Shown piece after piece: positions 46,220 through 54,580 of a stretch of DNA of 64,000 bases. This DNA is from Ruminococcus sp. HUN007 (lineage in GTDB: Bacteria; Bacillota; Clostridia; Oscillospirales; Ruminococcaceae). Position numbers and translations under genes: made by a program. Below the pieces are notes generated by a model, which was given only the letters and a program-made list of their open reading frames with translations, had not been told where the DNA came from and did no database searches. The DNA is taken from positions 2,108,001 through 2,172,000 of the forward strand of contig NZ_JOOA01000002.1 in assembly GCF_000712055.1 (NCBI RefSeq). Direction: 5' to 3'. Position 1 is the stretch's first letter, and each line of letters opens with the position of its first letter.

Positions 46220-47118
46220 TGACTGGTGAACAGCTAAGAGAAGTTTTTGGCAAGATAGACGATGAATTTATAGAAGAAGCAGAAAACTATGTACCGGAAC
46301 ATAAATGCAGAAAACCGATATATATAATTGCACCGGCTTCAGCTGCAGCTATCGCAATATGTGCCGGTGTCAGTTATTATAATTCTGCCGGAGCTCCTCA
46401 CAGAACTGAAATAAGTAACAGTTATACGGTTACAACGACATTTACAGAAAGTAAGGTGTTTGAAGAAATTCCTGAAAAAACAAATGAGCCGGATATAATT
46501 GCCGATGGCATTAATTTAACCGAATCAGAAGTTGTAAACACAGAAATAACAGCAACCGGAAATAACGGCGTTACACAACCGGACAGTGATTTTTATGAAA
46601 CAACAAAAATTCCGCATGAAGCAGAAATAAGCTCAGATGAGAGTGCTGTTCAGAACGCTGAAACCGCAGCAATACTCCATAGTTATACAGAACCTGTTGA
46701 ATCGAATATACCTGATGTCGGAACTGTTCCTGATACGCTAAACATTTCAGAAACAGAGGCCTATCCGAACTATCCTGTTGTTCAGGTGCAGGTAGTTACA
46801 GGTCATCCTGTATCAGATATTACAGAAATTTCAGACTCTGTGACATTATCAGAATCTGAAATCAGTATAGAGAAATTCCCGCTAATTCTGAAAACATCTG
46901 ATGGAGTGATTTATACGCGTTTCTGTACAGCAGACAAAGATCAGGTTGGAAGATTCATTAAGAAAGAAACTTTTTCAGCTGATGACGGCAGTACTTATGA
47001 ACTCAGTGAATATGCATTAAAAGATGCTTTGGAACAAATGATAGTGCTGTTGTATTTCGAAGAATATAACAGTTTTGTAGGGTACATGAATGATAGTTAC
47101 AAACCTTCGAGACATTAA
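46219..47118 (+). CDS. Membrane-anchored anti-sigma-like protein with Thr/Glu stalk
   Basis: 299 residues. Cytosolic IDDEFIEEAENYVPEHK, membrane helix about 37-57 (YIIAPASAAAIAICAGVSYY), then TEISNSYTVTTT, a variant of the E-I-D-N-S-V motif. Stalk about 75-215, less Pro-rich than in other modules. C-terminal domain about 218-295 (FPLILKTSDGVIYTRF, GRFIKKETFSADDGSTYELS), orthologous in position and sequence to those at 22826 and 29506. Confidence 0.72.
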   Translation: MTGEQLREVFGKIDDEFIEEAENYVPEHKCRKPIYIIAPASAAAIAICAGVSYYNSAGAPHRTEISNSYTVTTTFTESKVFEEIPEKTNEPDIIADGINLTESEVVNTEITATGNNGVTQPDSDFYETTKIPHEAEISSDESAVQNAETAAILHSYTEPVESNIPDVGTVPDTLNISETEAYPNYPVVQVQVVTGHPVSDITEISDSVTLSESEISIEKFPLILKTSDGVIYTRFCTADKDQVGRFIKKETFSADDGSTYELSEYALKDALEQMIVLLYFEEYNSFVGYMNDSYKPSRH

Positions 47119-47153
47119 GTCAGTCATAAATGGTATCAAGGAGTGAATTACTT

Positions 47154-47753
47154 ATGAAAAAGAGATCGTTGATTATTTCAGGTATAACAGCTGCACTGAT
47201 GATTTTCCAGACAGCAGCTGTAATATATGCAGATGAAAATACAGCAAATAAGTGGAACGGTACGGAACTTGATATAAATAATCCGACGGGTCCCTGGGCA
47301 CCGTATAAGTTTGTTTATGAACTTCTGAATGAAGTAACTGAACTAATGAGAAACAATCATGATATCGATATACGTGAAGCAAGTGATAAGCTTGATCTTG
47401 AAAATCCGGAGAATAGTAAGGTAGCAGTAAAAGTCGGATCAGAACAGGCGAAACAGCAGTTAGAAGAGTGTATTACTGAAAAAGGTTATAGCAAAGATTT
47501 ACTTGAAATTACGGTTGCTCCGAATTTTTTACCAACGCCAGACATCCTGATAAATATTTTTGGTGATGTTGACCTTAATGGTTCAATCGATGTTACAGAC
47601 CTTACAGGACTCTCACTTGCACTTTTAGGTGATAAGGAACTTACAGAAGATCAGCAGAAAGCTGCTGACGTTGACGGCGACGGAGCGGTGACACTTGCCG
47701 ACCTTGCAAGGCTTCAGCAGTATCTTTCAAAGAAAGTAGATTCTCTAAGATAA
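47154..47753 (+). CDS. Small secreted dockerin protein
   Basis: 199 residues from ATG 47154 (AAGGAGTGAATTACTT). Signal peptide about 1-24 (AAVIYADE). Residues 25-125 contain a short helical/strand unit (KVAVKVGSEQAKQQLEECIT) without a known family. Dockerin about 137-196: GDVDLNGSIDVTD, ADVDGDGAVTLAD, QQYLSKKVDSLR. Followed by an AAAGGCGGAA...TTCCGCCTTTT terminator (47803-47840). Third gene of its module. Confidence 0.78.
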   Translation: MKKRSLIISGITAALMIFQTAAVIYADENTANKWNGTELDINNPTGPWAPYKFVYELLNEVTELMRNNHDIDIREASDKLDLENPENSKVAVKVGSEQAKQQLEECITEKGYSKDLLEITVAPNFLPTPDILINIFGDVDLNGSIDVTDLTGLSLALLGDKELTEDQQKAADVDGDGAVTLADLARLQQYLSKKVDSLR

Positions 47754-47802
47754 AAGCATAACTTATAATTAGACAAATGGTGTATAATAAAAGTTAATAA
47801 TC

Positions 47803-47909
47803 AAAGGCGGAAGTCTCCGATGAAGAGATTTCCGCCTTTTCGGCATATAAAAGGTATCAGGCATTGCGATGCCTGATACTATCAAATAGCTGCCTTTGGC
47901 AGCTCACCA
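47803..47909 (+). terminator. Terminator and hairpin repeat after dockerin gene
   Basis: AAAGGCGGAA / TTCCGCCTTTT (47803-47840), then GGTATCAGGCATTGCGATGC with CCTGATACT, and AGCTGCCTTTGGCAGCT. Confidence 0.75.
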
Positions 47910-47971
47910 TTCATTTTCTTTCGGACGGCTGTTGCAGGATGATTTTAGGAAGAACCGATTCCGTTTTTCTG

Positions 47972-48000
47972 TTGTCATAAATGTGAAAATACAGTATAAT
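47972..48000 (+). promoter_or_regulatory. Sigma-A promoter at end of hairpin repeat
   Basis: TTGTCA (47972-47977), 17 bp, TATAAT (47995-48000), as at 21998, 33070 and 39767. No terminator stem follows here. Confidence 0.65.
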
Positions 48001-48108
48001 CTAAAGTAAAGACTACGGAGAATAATCATTTAGAAATGATAATGTATGATTTTAAAATTGAGCCACAGCGATATCACTAATTAACTAGTGCGCGTTTTGT
48101 AAGTTGTT

Positions 48109-48175
48109 ACAAACTTGAATTTTTTCTGTCAGAAATCTGTGCGGGAAGACACTGTATTTATAGAGGCCTTTAAAG
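48109..48175 (+). promoter_or_regulatory. Orphan twin-box ECF-type promoter cut off by IS
   Basis: ACAAAC at 48109-48114 and GTCAGAAAT with AGAAAT at 48131-48136 (22-bp step), then TGTATTTATAGAGGCCTTTA. No sigma gene follows; 60 bases on lies TTAGGGGG and the IS border. Before the IS arrived this promoter would have served the dockerin gene now at 49840 and perhaps the sigma gene behind it. Confidence 0.6.
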
Positions 48176-48231
48176 GAAGTTTTACAGACTTCGAGTGATT
48201 CTGAATAAATACAAATCTTAGGGGGTATTTT

Positions 48232-49830
48232 GGCCTTTCGTCGTTTATAGTGGGTAGACCATGAAAGCCACTTGCTAAAATTCATATAATGGAGTATCAT
48301 TTAAAGTACCAGTAAATAAAGGAAGGTACATACAATTGTTTGATAATACAGCTTTATTCACAGCAGCACTTCAGCTCGAATATCCATGGAAAGTCACCAA
48401 GGTAGAACTTAAACCAGAAAAAGAAGGTTCATCGAAAATGGAACTTCATATAGACGTAGACTTTGAACGAGGAGCAAGGTTCATATTCTATTTTGATGAT
48501 GGAAAGCAGTGGGTAGATGCAGATGGAAAACCAATTGAGAAGAGCGCCCACGACACCGTAAAAAGAACATGGCAACATCTGAATTTCTTTCAGTACAAAA
48601 CATATATACACGCCAGAGTGCCTAAAGTAAGTGACGGAGAAGGCCATTGTCCAACAGCTCGTGTACCGTGGGCAAGAAAGAATTCAGGATTCACGCTGCT
48701 GTTTGAAGCTATGGTGATGGAATATGCAAAACATATGTCCGTATCATCAATTGCTAAGCTTCTGGAAGTGAACGATAAAAGACTTTGGCGAGTAATCAAG
48801 CATTACGTTGATGACGCACGTAAGCTTGAAGACTATTCATCAGTCAGAAACTTAGGAATTGATGAAACAAGCCGTAAAGGACATAACTACATAAGTGTCA
48901 TGGTTGATCTGGACGAACGCAAAGTAATCTATACAACAGAAGGAAAAGATCATACAACAGTAGATAAGTTTGTAACTGACTTCAAGGAACACAAAGGAGT
49001 TCCTGACAATATAGATATTGTTACATGTGATATGTCCCTTGGATTCAAGAAAGGAATAACTGAAAACTTTAAAAACAGCAAAACAGTAGCTGACAAATTT
49101 CATGTAATTAAACACGCTAATGAAGCAGTTGATAAAGTACGGAAAAAAGAGAGTAAGTATGAGTCAGAGCTTAAAGGAAGCAAATATCTTTGGCTGAAAA
49201 ACGAAGGCAATCTGACAGACAAACAACTCGAATGGAAACAGAAAATCCTTAAGTCTGCAAAGCATTTAAAGACTGCAAGAGCATATGCTATCAGAGTGGA
49301 ACTACAGGATATTTATGAGCAGTGCATAGATAGACAAAGTGCAGAACCAAGACTAAAAAAGCTATGTTCCTGGATGATGCATTCACGCCTTGATGACATT
49401 AAAGGGTTCTGCAAACTCGTTAAAAGTCACTGGACTGAAATACTTAACTACTTTGATTACAGATATACAAATGCTATTCTTGAAGGCGTAAACTGCATAA
49501 TACAAAATGTTAAGTGCAGAGCACGTGGTTTTAGAAATATGGAGTATTTCAAAACAATGATATATCTGAACTGCGGAAAGCTTGATATTGACACTGCTGT
49601 TAATAATGCTATTAAAACATTCGCTTTGGTATAACTGAGCTTTTATGCCGCGAAAGCCACTTGATAATGAGAAGGCAGTGTGATAGGCTGTTTGCCAGGC
49701 AGCACAGCCTTTAGGCGGCGCCTGCCTCGGCGGACAGAATATCATGCTGACAGAGGCTCATTGTCAAGTGGATCGTGGAATAAATGCGTACCTGAAGATA
49801 GGCCTTACCCACTACAAATGACGAATCACC
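48232..49830 (+). mobile_element. ISL3-like insertion sequence, copy 2 (1,599 bp)
   Basis: GGCCTTTCGTCGTTTATAGT to the complement of GGTGATTCGTCATTTGTAGT. 8-bp direct repeat GGTATTTT at 48224-48231 and 49831-49838. Inserted between the Shine-Dalgarno (AGGGGG) and the ATG of the dockerin gene at 49840. Confidence 0.92.
48336..49634 (+). CDS. ISL3 family transposase
   Basis: 432 residues, TTG start with GGAAGG nine bases upstream. Identical in protein to the copy at 9591-10889, where the catalytic blocks are described. The identity means one copy moved recently, or the pair is kept alike by gene conversion. Confidence 0.92.
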   Translation: MFDNTALFTAALQLEYPWKVTKVELKPEKEGSSKMELHIDVDFERGARFIFYFDDGKQWVDADGKPIEKSAHDTVKRTWQHLNFFQYKTYIHARVPKVSDGEGHCPTARVPWARKNSGFTLLFEAMVMEYAKHMSVSSIAKLLEVNDKRLWRVIKHYVDDARKLEDYSSVRNLGIDETSRKGHNYISVMVDLDERKVIYTTEGKDHTTVDKFVTDFKEHKGVPDNIDIVTCDMSLGFKKGITENFKNSKTVADKFHVIKHANEAVDKVRKKESKYESELKGSKYLWLKNEGNLTDKQLEWKQKILKSAKHLKTARAYAIRVELQDIYEQCIDRQSAEPRLKKLCSWMMHSRLDDIKGFCKLVKSHWTEILNYFDYRYTNAILEGVNCIIQNVKCRARGFRNMEYFKTMIYLNCGKLDIDTAVNNAIKTFALV

Positions 49831-49839
49831 GGTATTTTT

Positions 49840-51600
49840 ATGAAAAAGAAAACTTTAACTGCTGTTTTATTATCATCATTGCTTTTATCATCTGTCTGTG
49901 CAGTACCTTTTGCCGGTGCAGCTGAACAGAACAACACTGATGTTAATGAGAAACAGAACTCCGGTATATCTACGGAAAAAAGTGAATCAAAACCTTTTAT
50001 GGTTACGCTTGTTGTGTACGGAAAAAACGGTGAGGAAAATCAGTATTATACCGTTACTCCGCCGTCACGTGAAAATGCAGAAAAAATGTCAGAAGAGCTT
50101 GGGCTTTCTGAAGGCGAATACGAAATCGATGAAAAATGGGGTGGCGGAGCTCCTACTGATGAAGTCACAGATACTGAAACTGTTGAATGTTACGTATTAT
50201 ACAGAGTCAGTGATGTGTATACTGCTCATTTTCTGAATGAATATCAGGCTTCACTTGAAAAAAGCGGAATAAGCGCTGAAGAAGCCAAAACCATGACAGG
50301 AAAGCTCAGAAAACAGATAAATGAAAACGGTGCTATAACTGATCCTGAAATTGAAAAACAGCGTCAGGAATACTATACTCAGAAAATTGATGAGGAAATG
50401 GATAAAGCGTGCCAGACAATTGGTGTCGATCGCAAAGATGTTACCATAGTCAGAAATGAAATGAGTCATTGTATTAAAGGCGAAATGACTTCTAAGCAGA
50501 TCACTGCTGCTGAAACACTCACCAGAAACTATGCGATTGTAACTGTTGGTGATGAAGTAGGCAAATACAAAGGAAAGATAGCAAACAAGCTGCTTCTGGA
50601 CAAAATCAGAGAAGGTGAAGAAAATATAGAAGTCTCTGTAAGGATAAAATCTGCTTCCGGAGAATTAGGAACAGTGACTGATAAAGAGCGTACCAGCTAT
50701 GTAAAGGATATTTTTGATGCAGCCGGTATAGATTCTTTTGGAAGCATTAATCAGACTATGTTTAAATATCTTCAGATTGATGATGAATTTATTTACCTTC
50801 TTGAAACAGAAACTACGCTGAATGCTGAACAGCTTGAGAAACTTTGCGAAGCTGATGAAGTTCTTGAAGTAACTGCTTTACCACCTTGGCATCAGGCGAA
50901 ACCAACAGTAGAACCAACAGAGCCGGTTGTAGCTCCGCCTTTAGAATCTGTCACCGGAGATCTTAATGGCGATGGCATAATCGACGTAAGTGATCTTACT
51001 ATGCTTTCACTTGCACTGTTAGGAGACAATGAGCTGTCAGACAGTCAGAAGAAAAATGCAGATGTAGACAGTGATTCTGAAATAACTGTTGCTGACCTTG
51101 CAAGACTCAGACAGTATCTTTCAAAGAAGATCGTTTCATTTGATGATAAAACTCCGTCAGAACCAGTGAAAGATCCTTCTGCCGACGGATATGAGTTCAG
51201 CGTAAATTACTGTACGGCAAGTAATCATATCATCGGTCCGCAGACTGAGGTTTTCACTTCAGAGAAAGAGCTTAATGAATATCTTGAACAGAATCAGGAT
51301 AAAATGATAAGGCTTAATGATGAAGCAAACTATGATGCGGAATGGTTTGAAAATCATAATCTTGTTATGGTTCTTCTGAAGGAGCCATATCTGGAGTTTG
51401 GCCATGAGATTACTCATGTCGATAGTCAGAAAATAAAAATAACACGTTTAAAACAGCGTAATGTATCACCTATGGAAAAAGGCTGGGCTATCTTTATTGA
51501 ACTGGACAAAGACTCAGAAATGAGCAGTGAAAAGATAAACGTTGTGATCACAGATAAAGAAGTGGACAGCGTAAGTGCGTATTTACAGGGAAAAAGGTAA
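49840..51600 (+). CDS. Secreted dockerin protein with inhibitor-like N-terminal and C-terminal domains
   Basis: 586 residues. Signal peptide 1-27. Residues 45-350 include repeated short alpha/beta units (CIKGEMTSKQITAAETLTRN then YAIVTVG; FIYLLETETTLNAEQLEKLC then EADEVLEVTALPP) suggestive of I9-type folds. Dockerin about 368-430 (GDLNGDGIIDVSD, ADVDSDSEITVAD, RQYLSKKIVSFD). The C-terminal 140 residues (WFENHNLVMVLLKEPYLEFG, HEITHVDSQKIKITRL) resemble the modules of the 30546 protein. The IS at 48232-49830 removed its ribosome-binding site: only CACCGG lies near the ATG, so expression is doubtful. Confidence 0.72.
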   Translation: MKKKTLTAVLLSSLLLSSVCAVPFAGAAEQNNTDVNEKQNSGISTEKSESKPFMVTLVVYGKNGEENQYYTVTPPSRENAEKMSEELGLSEGEYEIDEKWGGGAPTDEVTDTETVECYVLYRVSDVYTAHFLNEYQASLEKSGISAEEAKTMTGKLRKQINENGAITDPEIEKQRQEYYTQKIDEEMDKACQTIGVDRKDVTIVRNEMSHCIKGEMTSKQITAAETLTRNYAIVTVGDEVGKYKGKIANKLLLDKIREGEENIEVSVRIKSASGELGTVTDKERTSYVKDIFDAAGIDSFGSINQTMFKYLQIDDEFIYLLETETTLNAEQLEKLCEADEVLEVTALPPWHQAKPTVEPTEPVVAPPLESVTGDLNGDGIIDVSDLTMLSLALLGDNELSDSQKKNADVDSDSEITVADLARLRQYLSKKIVSFDDKTPSEPVKDPSADGYEFSVNYCTASNHIIGPQTEVFTSEKELNEYLEQNQDKMIRLNDEANYDAEWFENHNLVMVLLKEPYLEFGHEITHVDSQKIKITRLKQRNVSPMEKGWAIFIELDKDSEMSSEKINVVITDKEVDSVSAYLQGKR

Positions 51601-51634
51601 TAAACGGCGGTACAGAGTTTTTTGATGTAAAGCA

Positions 51635-51665
51635 GATACAGGTGTGGTTTTGACGCACCTGTATC
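51635..51665 (+). terminator. Hairpin between dockerin and sigma genes
   Basis: GATACAGGTG...CACCTGTATC stem without a T tail. May be an attenuator or mRNA-stability element within one operon. Confidence 0.4.
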
Positions 51666-51704
51666 ACCGAAAACGCGCCGGATATACAGAAATAAGGGAG
51701 GTGA

Positions 51705-52262
51705 ATGGTTCTGGAAGATGAAAAAATAATTGACCTGTACTGGGAACGTTCAGAAAGTGCAATAACGGAAACTGATAAAAAATACAGAAGCAGATGCATA
51801 TATGTGGCGAGATCTGTTCTGAACGATATCTCAGATGCAGAAGAATGCCTGAACGATACATATCTGACAGCATGGAATCTGATGCCTCCGGAAAGACCGA
51901 AATTTCTATCTTCTTTTCTGTTCAAGATCGTAAGGAATCATTCACTTAACAAATTAAGATTCAATAATAACAGCAGAAGAAAGAAGGATATCAGTTTTTC
52001 CACTGAAGAACTGGAAGAATGTGTTGACGGAAACAGCAGTGTTGAAGATAAATTTGATGAATCGGAAGTTGTAAATGCTATCAATGAATTCCTTGAATCG
52101 CTGAAAAAAGACAGACGGTACATATTTGTCAGAAGATACTGGTATCTTGACAGCATAGCAGATATTGCCGGACACTGTTCAATGACCGAGGATAATGTAA
52201 TGAAAATACTTTCACGAACAAGAATGCAGCTGAAGGAATATCTTAAAGGAAGGGTGGGATAA
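51705..52262 (+). CDS. ECF-type RNA polymerase sigma factor
   Basis: 185 residues; ATG three bases after GGGAGG, or CTG three codons on as in the paralogues. Region 2: SDAEECLNDTYLTAWNLMPP, FLFKIVRNHSLNKL. Region 4: RRYIFVRRYWYLDSIADIAG, CSMTEDNVMKILSRTRMQLK. No twin-box motif is seen just upstream; it lies behind the dockerin gene at 49840, an order unlike the other modules. Confidence 0.9.
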   Translation: MVLEDEKIIDLYWERSESAITETDKKYRSRCIYVARSVLNDISDAEECLNDTYLTAWNLMPPERPKFLSSFLFKIVRNHSLNKLRFNNNSRRKKDISFSTEELEECVDGNSSVEDKFDESEVVNAINEFLESLKKDRRYIFVRRYWYLDSIADIAGHCSMTEDNVMKILSRTRMQLKEYLKGRVG

Positions 52263-52264
52263 CA

Positions 52265-53263
52265 ATGAATGCGGAGCAGCTGAGAAATGCTATATGGAAG
52301 ATCGACGATAAATTCATAGCAGAAGCGGAGACATATGAACCGGAAACCAGAAGCATAAAGCCTGTATATATAATTGCGCCGGCATCAGCTGCCGTCATTG
52401 CTTTGTGTACCTGCCTGCATTTTCACAATTCAGTAAATCAGATGCTTGATCCTGAGATAGATAACGGTGTAATTGTTACTGATACAGTTACTGAAACCGA
52501 ATCTTGTGAAACCGATGCTTCAATAACAGAAATACAAACGGAAACCTCATATTCAGCGGAAACAGGTTCAGCTGTTATGAATACGGAAACATCTTATACG
52601 GAATCCGGATATGAAAGCAGTACTCCGTATGCAGTGACAGTTCCTGCAAAAACAGAAACACCATCAGGAGGCAGCAGTTCCGTGGAAAAGACTGTGATCA
52701 CTCAGGGCAGATCTGAGATCACATTACAGCCGGTAACAGAAGAAACTGATGTTCAGACGATTGTGCCTGTTACTGAGCCTGTCGTTACAGTTCCTGCAGA
52801 TACAGAAAAGGTAACTACCGAAAATGCCGGTGAATTTCCAACTCCTACACTGTGGCCGACTGTAGAACCGACCCGTCCACCGACGGTAGAACCAACAATT
52901 GCCCCAACCCGTTGGCCGACAGTAAATCCGACACAGATACCGACAACTGACCCAACTCGTCTGCCGACGGTGGAACCGACAATGGTGCGCCCGACGGACG
53001 AACCAACACTTCCTCCTACGGTAAGTCCAACAGATTCGACTGTATGTCCTACTATAGCACCGCAGTGGCTTTACGGCGATGTAAACACAGATGGCGTAAT
53101 CGATGTAAGTGATTTTACTATGCTTTCACTTGCACTGGTAGGAGATGTAGAGTTATCAGAACGTCAGAAGGTAAATGCAGATGTAGATAATGACTCTGAA
53201 ATATCTGTCGCCGATCTTGCAAGTCTCAGACAGTATCTTTCAAAGAAGATAACATCATTCTGA
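52265..53263 (+). CDS. Membrane-anchored anti-sigma-like protein ending in a dockerin
   Basis: 332 residues; two bases after the sigma stop, GGAAGG upstream. Cytosolic IDDKFIAEAETYEPET, membrane helix about 38-56 (YIIAPASAAVIALCTCLHFH), DPEIDNGVIVTD. Stalk about 70-270 with (P-T-x-x-P-T) repeats. C-terminal type I dockerin about 273-332: GDVNTDGVIDVSD, ADVDNDSEISVAD, LRQYLSKKITSF. No signal peptide precedes the helix; it replaces one. The protein would display a dockerin at the cell surface while its inner end contacts a sigma factor, which I do not know from other cellulosome systems. Confidence 0.82.
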   Translation: MNAEQLRNAIWKIDDKFIAEAETYEPETRSIKPVYIIAPASAAVIALCTCLHFHNSVNQMLDPEIDNGVIVTDTVTETESCETDASITEIQTETSYSAETGSAVMNTETSYTESGYESSTPYAVTVPAKTETPSGGSSSVEKTVITQGRSEITLQPVTEETDVQTIVPVTEPVVTVPADTEKVTTENAGEFPTPTLWPTVEPTRPPTVEPTIAPTRWPTVNPTQIPTTDPTRLPTVEPTMVRPTDEPTLPPTVSPTDSTVCPTIAPQWLYGDVNTDGVIDVSDFTMLSLALVGDVELSERQKVNADVDNDSEISVADLASLRQYLSKKITSF

Positions 53264-53279
53264 TATACAGCAATTTTCA

Positions 53280-53385
53280 TCCATATGGATTACTCTGAAT
53301 AAATAAAACAAGCGGGAGCACCGGTGAAGATCCGGTGCTCCCGTTTGCTCTGTATAAAGGTAGTCTTCACCCCTGCGGGCCGAAT
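53280..53385. repeat. Composite intergenic hairpin repeat, truncated
   Basis: GGATTACTCTGAATAAATAA leader, stem of GCGGGAGCACCGG and CCGGTGCTCCCG, then GTCTTCACCCCTGCGGGCCG, which stops before its complementary half. Lies between convergent genes. Confidence 0.7.
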
Positions 53386-53400
53386 AATAATACCTTACAT

Positions 53401-54447
53401 TTATTTTATTCTGTAATATGATGTTGCCTTTCCTTGTCCTTCTTTTTTTAACTCGCCCGCCTCAACTAATTTTCTTAAAGATCCTTCTATTGAACTTAAA
53501 CTAAGAGAAGGACATAATTCACGGATATCCTGTTTTGAGAATCTTCCTATCTTCATTTGGCTGGCGTTTCTGACGATTTCAAGTGCGGATAATTTTCTTT
53601 CAATTAAAGAGAATCTTTCTTCAAAATCTTTGTAAGCACTTAATATGGTTCCAAGTATATATTTTATGAACGGGAGTATATCTTCATTTCCTTCACGCCA
53701 TCCGTATTGTGACTGATTTAAAGCATCATAATATAAATCCTTATTCTTAGCGATTTTAGCTTCAAGTGAAATATATTTTCCTACATAAAATCCGTTTCGG
53801 TATAGCAGCAAAGTAGTCAGTAGTCTGCTCATTCGACCATTTCCATCGTTAAACGGATGTATACATAAAAAATCATGTATGAAAACAGTAATTGCTATAA
53901 GCGGTTCCAGTTTCATATTTCCGATAACGATATTATACTCCTCGCATATTCTGTTCAATGCGTCCGGTGTTTCATAAGGTTCAAGTGGTGTAAAGAGAAT
54001 CTCAGTATGTCCGTCAGGATAAGAAGCACTTATATAATTCTGAACATTCTTGGTTTGACCAGCCATCGGATTATTCATATGACTATACATAATTTTATGT
54101 AATTGAAGAATATAGTTCTGCGTAATAGGAATGGCGTCAAAACTTTCATGGATTATGTTAAGAGCATCACGGTATCCTGCTATCTCCTGCTCATCTCTGT
54201 TTCTTGGAGTTGTTTTTTCTTCAACAAGCTGTTTTATACGAGTATTTGTAGTTACAATTCCCTCAATAGCATTAGATGCTTCTGTACTTTGAATCTTTGC
54301 AATTTCTACAAGCTTTTCAAGTTCTTCCGGACGCTGCTTCAAATATAATTCCTGTTTTCCTGTTTCCTTATATATGGCTGCAATCAACCCTAATACTTCT
54401 GAATCCCATTTATAATAGCTGTATTTTGAATAATTAAAAACTCTCAT
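53401..54447 (-). CDS. Fic family protein with C-terminal winged helix
   Basis: 348 residues; start after GAGGAGGTAAGGGC. N-terminal inhibitory motif STEASNAIEG (about 55-65), Fic core with HDFLCIHPFNDGNGRMSRLL (about 190-210), the full H-P-F-x-D-G-N-G-R AMPylation site. The C-terminal 70 residues form a winged helix (GRFSKQDIRELCPSLSLSSI, EGSLRKLVEAGELKKEG). The class II layout, with the inhibitory helix in the same chain, suggests a self-controlled AMP transferase. The winged helix plus two operator-like palindromes upstream suggest autoregulation. Confidence 0.88.
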   Translation of the reverse strand: MRVFNYSKYSYYKWDSEVLGLIAAIYKETGKQELYLKQRPEELEKLVEIAKIQSTEASNAIEGIVTTNTRIKQLVEEKTTPRNRDEQEIAGYRDALNIIHESFDAIPITQNYILQLHKIMYSHMNNPMAGQTKNVQNYISASYPDGHTEILFTPLEPYETPDALNRICEEYNIVIGNMKLEPLIAITVFIHDFLCIHPFNDGNGRMSRLLTTLLLYRNGFYVGKYISLEAKIAKNKDLYYDALNQSQYGWREGNEDILPFIKYILGTILSAYKDFEERFSLIERKLSALEIVRNASQMKIGRFSKQDIRELCPSLSLSSIEGSLRKLVEAGELKKEGQGKATSYYRIK

Positions 54448-54466
54448 GCCCTTACCTCCTCAGGTT

Positions 54467-54569
54467 TTCCCTTAAATAATAGCATATTTTAAGGGAATGT
54501 TCAAGCTTGTAAGGGTAAAATCCTTATTCTTTTAAACTTTCCCTTAAATAGCGACATGTTTTAAGGGAA
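54467..54569 (-). promoter_or_regulatory. Fic promoter with two operator-like inverted repeats
   Basis: Two 31-bp sites, TTCCCTTAA-N13-TTAAGGGAA, at 54467-54497 and 54539-54569, 72 bp apart. On the minus strand, TTGAAC, 17 bp, TATTAT spans the first site, so a bound protein would block the promoter. Likely bound by the Fic protein's own winged helix. Confidence 0.65.
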
Positions 54570-54580
54570 AGCTTGACCTC

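Noticed and set aside
9395..49830. Composite transposon made of the two IS copies
   Set aside because: Each copy has its own different 8-bp duplication, so they inserted independently; 37 kb between them holds unrelated modules.
49680..49925. Small ORF at the right end of IS copy 2 running into the dockerin gene
   Set aside because: It crosses the IS border in a different frame from the dockerin gene and is absent in meaning at the other copy's border.
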